In this document: one piece after another, positions 21,379 to 21,922 of the stretch
Numbering within the stretch: position 1 is the stretch's first letter
Layout: the number at the start of each line of letters is the position of its first letter
Virus record (IMG/VR): IMGVR_UViG_3300019776_000116
Location: 1 to 21,922 of that record
Length of the DNA: 21,922 nt
Strand: one strand, 5' to 3'
Origin: a virus
Notes under the pieces: model-generated
Databases searched by the model: none
The model's input: the letters and a program-made list of their open reading frames with translations, nothing else
What the model was told of the DNA's origin: nothing
Translations under genes and position numbers: made by a program

Positions 21379-21922
21379 ATGGCATCCAGCGCAGTACCAA
21401 AAATTCAATTTACGGCCGCTGGTTTGGTCATTCCAGCGGAAACTGACGTATTGGCGGGCGTGCAGGCCGACATGAATGCGGCATTCGGTGGCGGGCTGAA
21501 TCCGGCGCTTGAGACTCCGCAAGGGCAACTTGCTTCAAGCCAGGCCGCCGTTATTGCTGACAAAAATAACGAAATCGCAACTTTCGTAAATCAAGTCGAC
21601 CCCCAATATTCCGCCGACCGTTTTCAGGACGCAATCGGGCGCATTTACTTTCTGACCCGCAAGCCAGCCACGCCGACCGCCGTGACGGCCACACTTACCG
21701 GCCTGGTGGGTACGGTCATTCCCGCGGGAACTTTGGCCCAAGACACCAGCGGGAACACTTACGCCGCTTCCGGCGCCGCAACAATTGGCCCCACTGGCAC
21801 CGTCGACGCCGAATTCCAAAATATTGAAAATGGCCCCATTCCGTGCGCGGCCGGAACCTTGACCCAAGTTTATCAAGCCGTGCCGGGCTGGGACGCAATC
21901 ACGAACGCGGCCGACGGCACCA
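21379..21922 (+). CDS. Baseplate J-like protein (Mu gp47), 5' part, runs off the window
   Basis: The frame from ATG 21379 stays open to the window end (181 complete codons). AAGGGG at 21368-21373 favours the second of two adjacent ATGs (21376 is too close). The sequence KIQFTAAGLVIPAETDVLAG, NPALETPQGQLASSQAAVIA and DPQYSADRFQDAIGRIYFL is typical of the N-terminus of baseplate J/Mu gp47 wedge proteins, with a beta-domain beginning near VIPAGTLAQDTSGNTY. Order after the gp25-like gene supports this. Confidence 0.9.
   Translation, partial: MASSAVPKIQFTAAGLVIPAETDVLAGVQADMNAAFGGGLNPALETPQGQLASSQAAVIADKNNEIATFVNQVDPQYSADRFQDAIGRIYFLTRKPATPTAVTATLTGLVGTVIPAGTLAQDTSGNTYAASGAATIGPTGTVDAEFQNIENGPIPCAAGTLTQVYQAVPGWDAITNAADGT

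Overview
The window is about 22 kb of a tailed bacteriophage or prophage genome with a contractile (myovirus-type) tail. No integrase, tRNA, rRNA, insertion sequence, CRISPR array or host housekeeping gene is visible. G+C is high (roughly 60% by eye) and the host is probably a proteobacterium, plausibly in the Burkholderiales. The host is inferred from composition and general protein resemblance only.

Layout. (1) Positions 1-2542 are an accessory/early block: the 3' end of a pentapeptide-repeat gene, a ParB-like DNA-binding gene, two small genes that each have their own promoter and (for the first) terminator, and one gene on the minus strand encoding a small zinc-binding-type protein. The two small genes share an identical 35-bp promoter/leader segment that contains a perfect 19-bp palindrome. 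(2) Positions 2543-2913 are an A+T-rich noncoding gap with repeated TTACCCC/GGGGTAA motifs just upstream of the terminase; it is a candidate packaging or control site. (3) Positions 2914-11630 hold packaging and head genes: TerS, TerL, DUF1073-type portal with a lower-G+C C-terminal extension, MuF-like protein, an unknown virion-type protein, DUF2213 protease with an internal scaffold start, DUF2190-type cement protein with an inserted repeat domain, and DUF2184-type major capsid protein. (4) Positions 11690-13778 hold neck/connector genes. (5) Positions 13815-18341 hold the DUF3383 sheath, tail tube, a tail chaperone pair linked by a -1 frameshift, and a tape measure protein with a lysozyme domain. 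(6) Positions 18343-21922 hold baseplate genes: Dit-like, Pam3-plug-like, hub, spike, gp25-like wedge, and the start of a baseplate J-like gene that runs off the window.

The structural genes from 2914 onward lie on one strand, often overlapping by a few bases, and read as one late transcription unit. Expression ratios appear to be tuned after transcription: a hairpin follows the capsid gene, an internal start makes the scaffold, a frameshift makes the long chaperone, and a possible pseudoknot with an anti-Shine-Dalgarno segment precedes the chaperone gene.

The most unusual signals are the interlocked 9-bp inverted repeats at 15759-15834 (with a further 7-base match to the real ribosome binding site at 15846-15852), the twin promoter-operator cassettes at 1323-1363 and 1633-1673, the fused domain at the end of the portal protein, and strong scarcity of GATC with excess of GTCGAC across the window.
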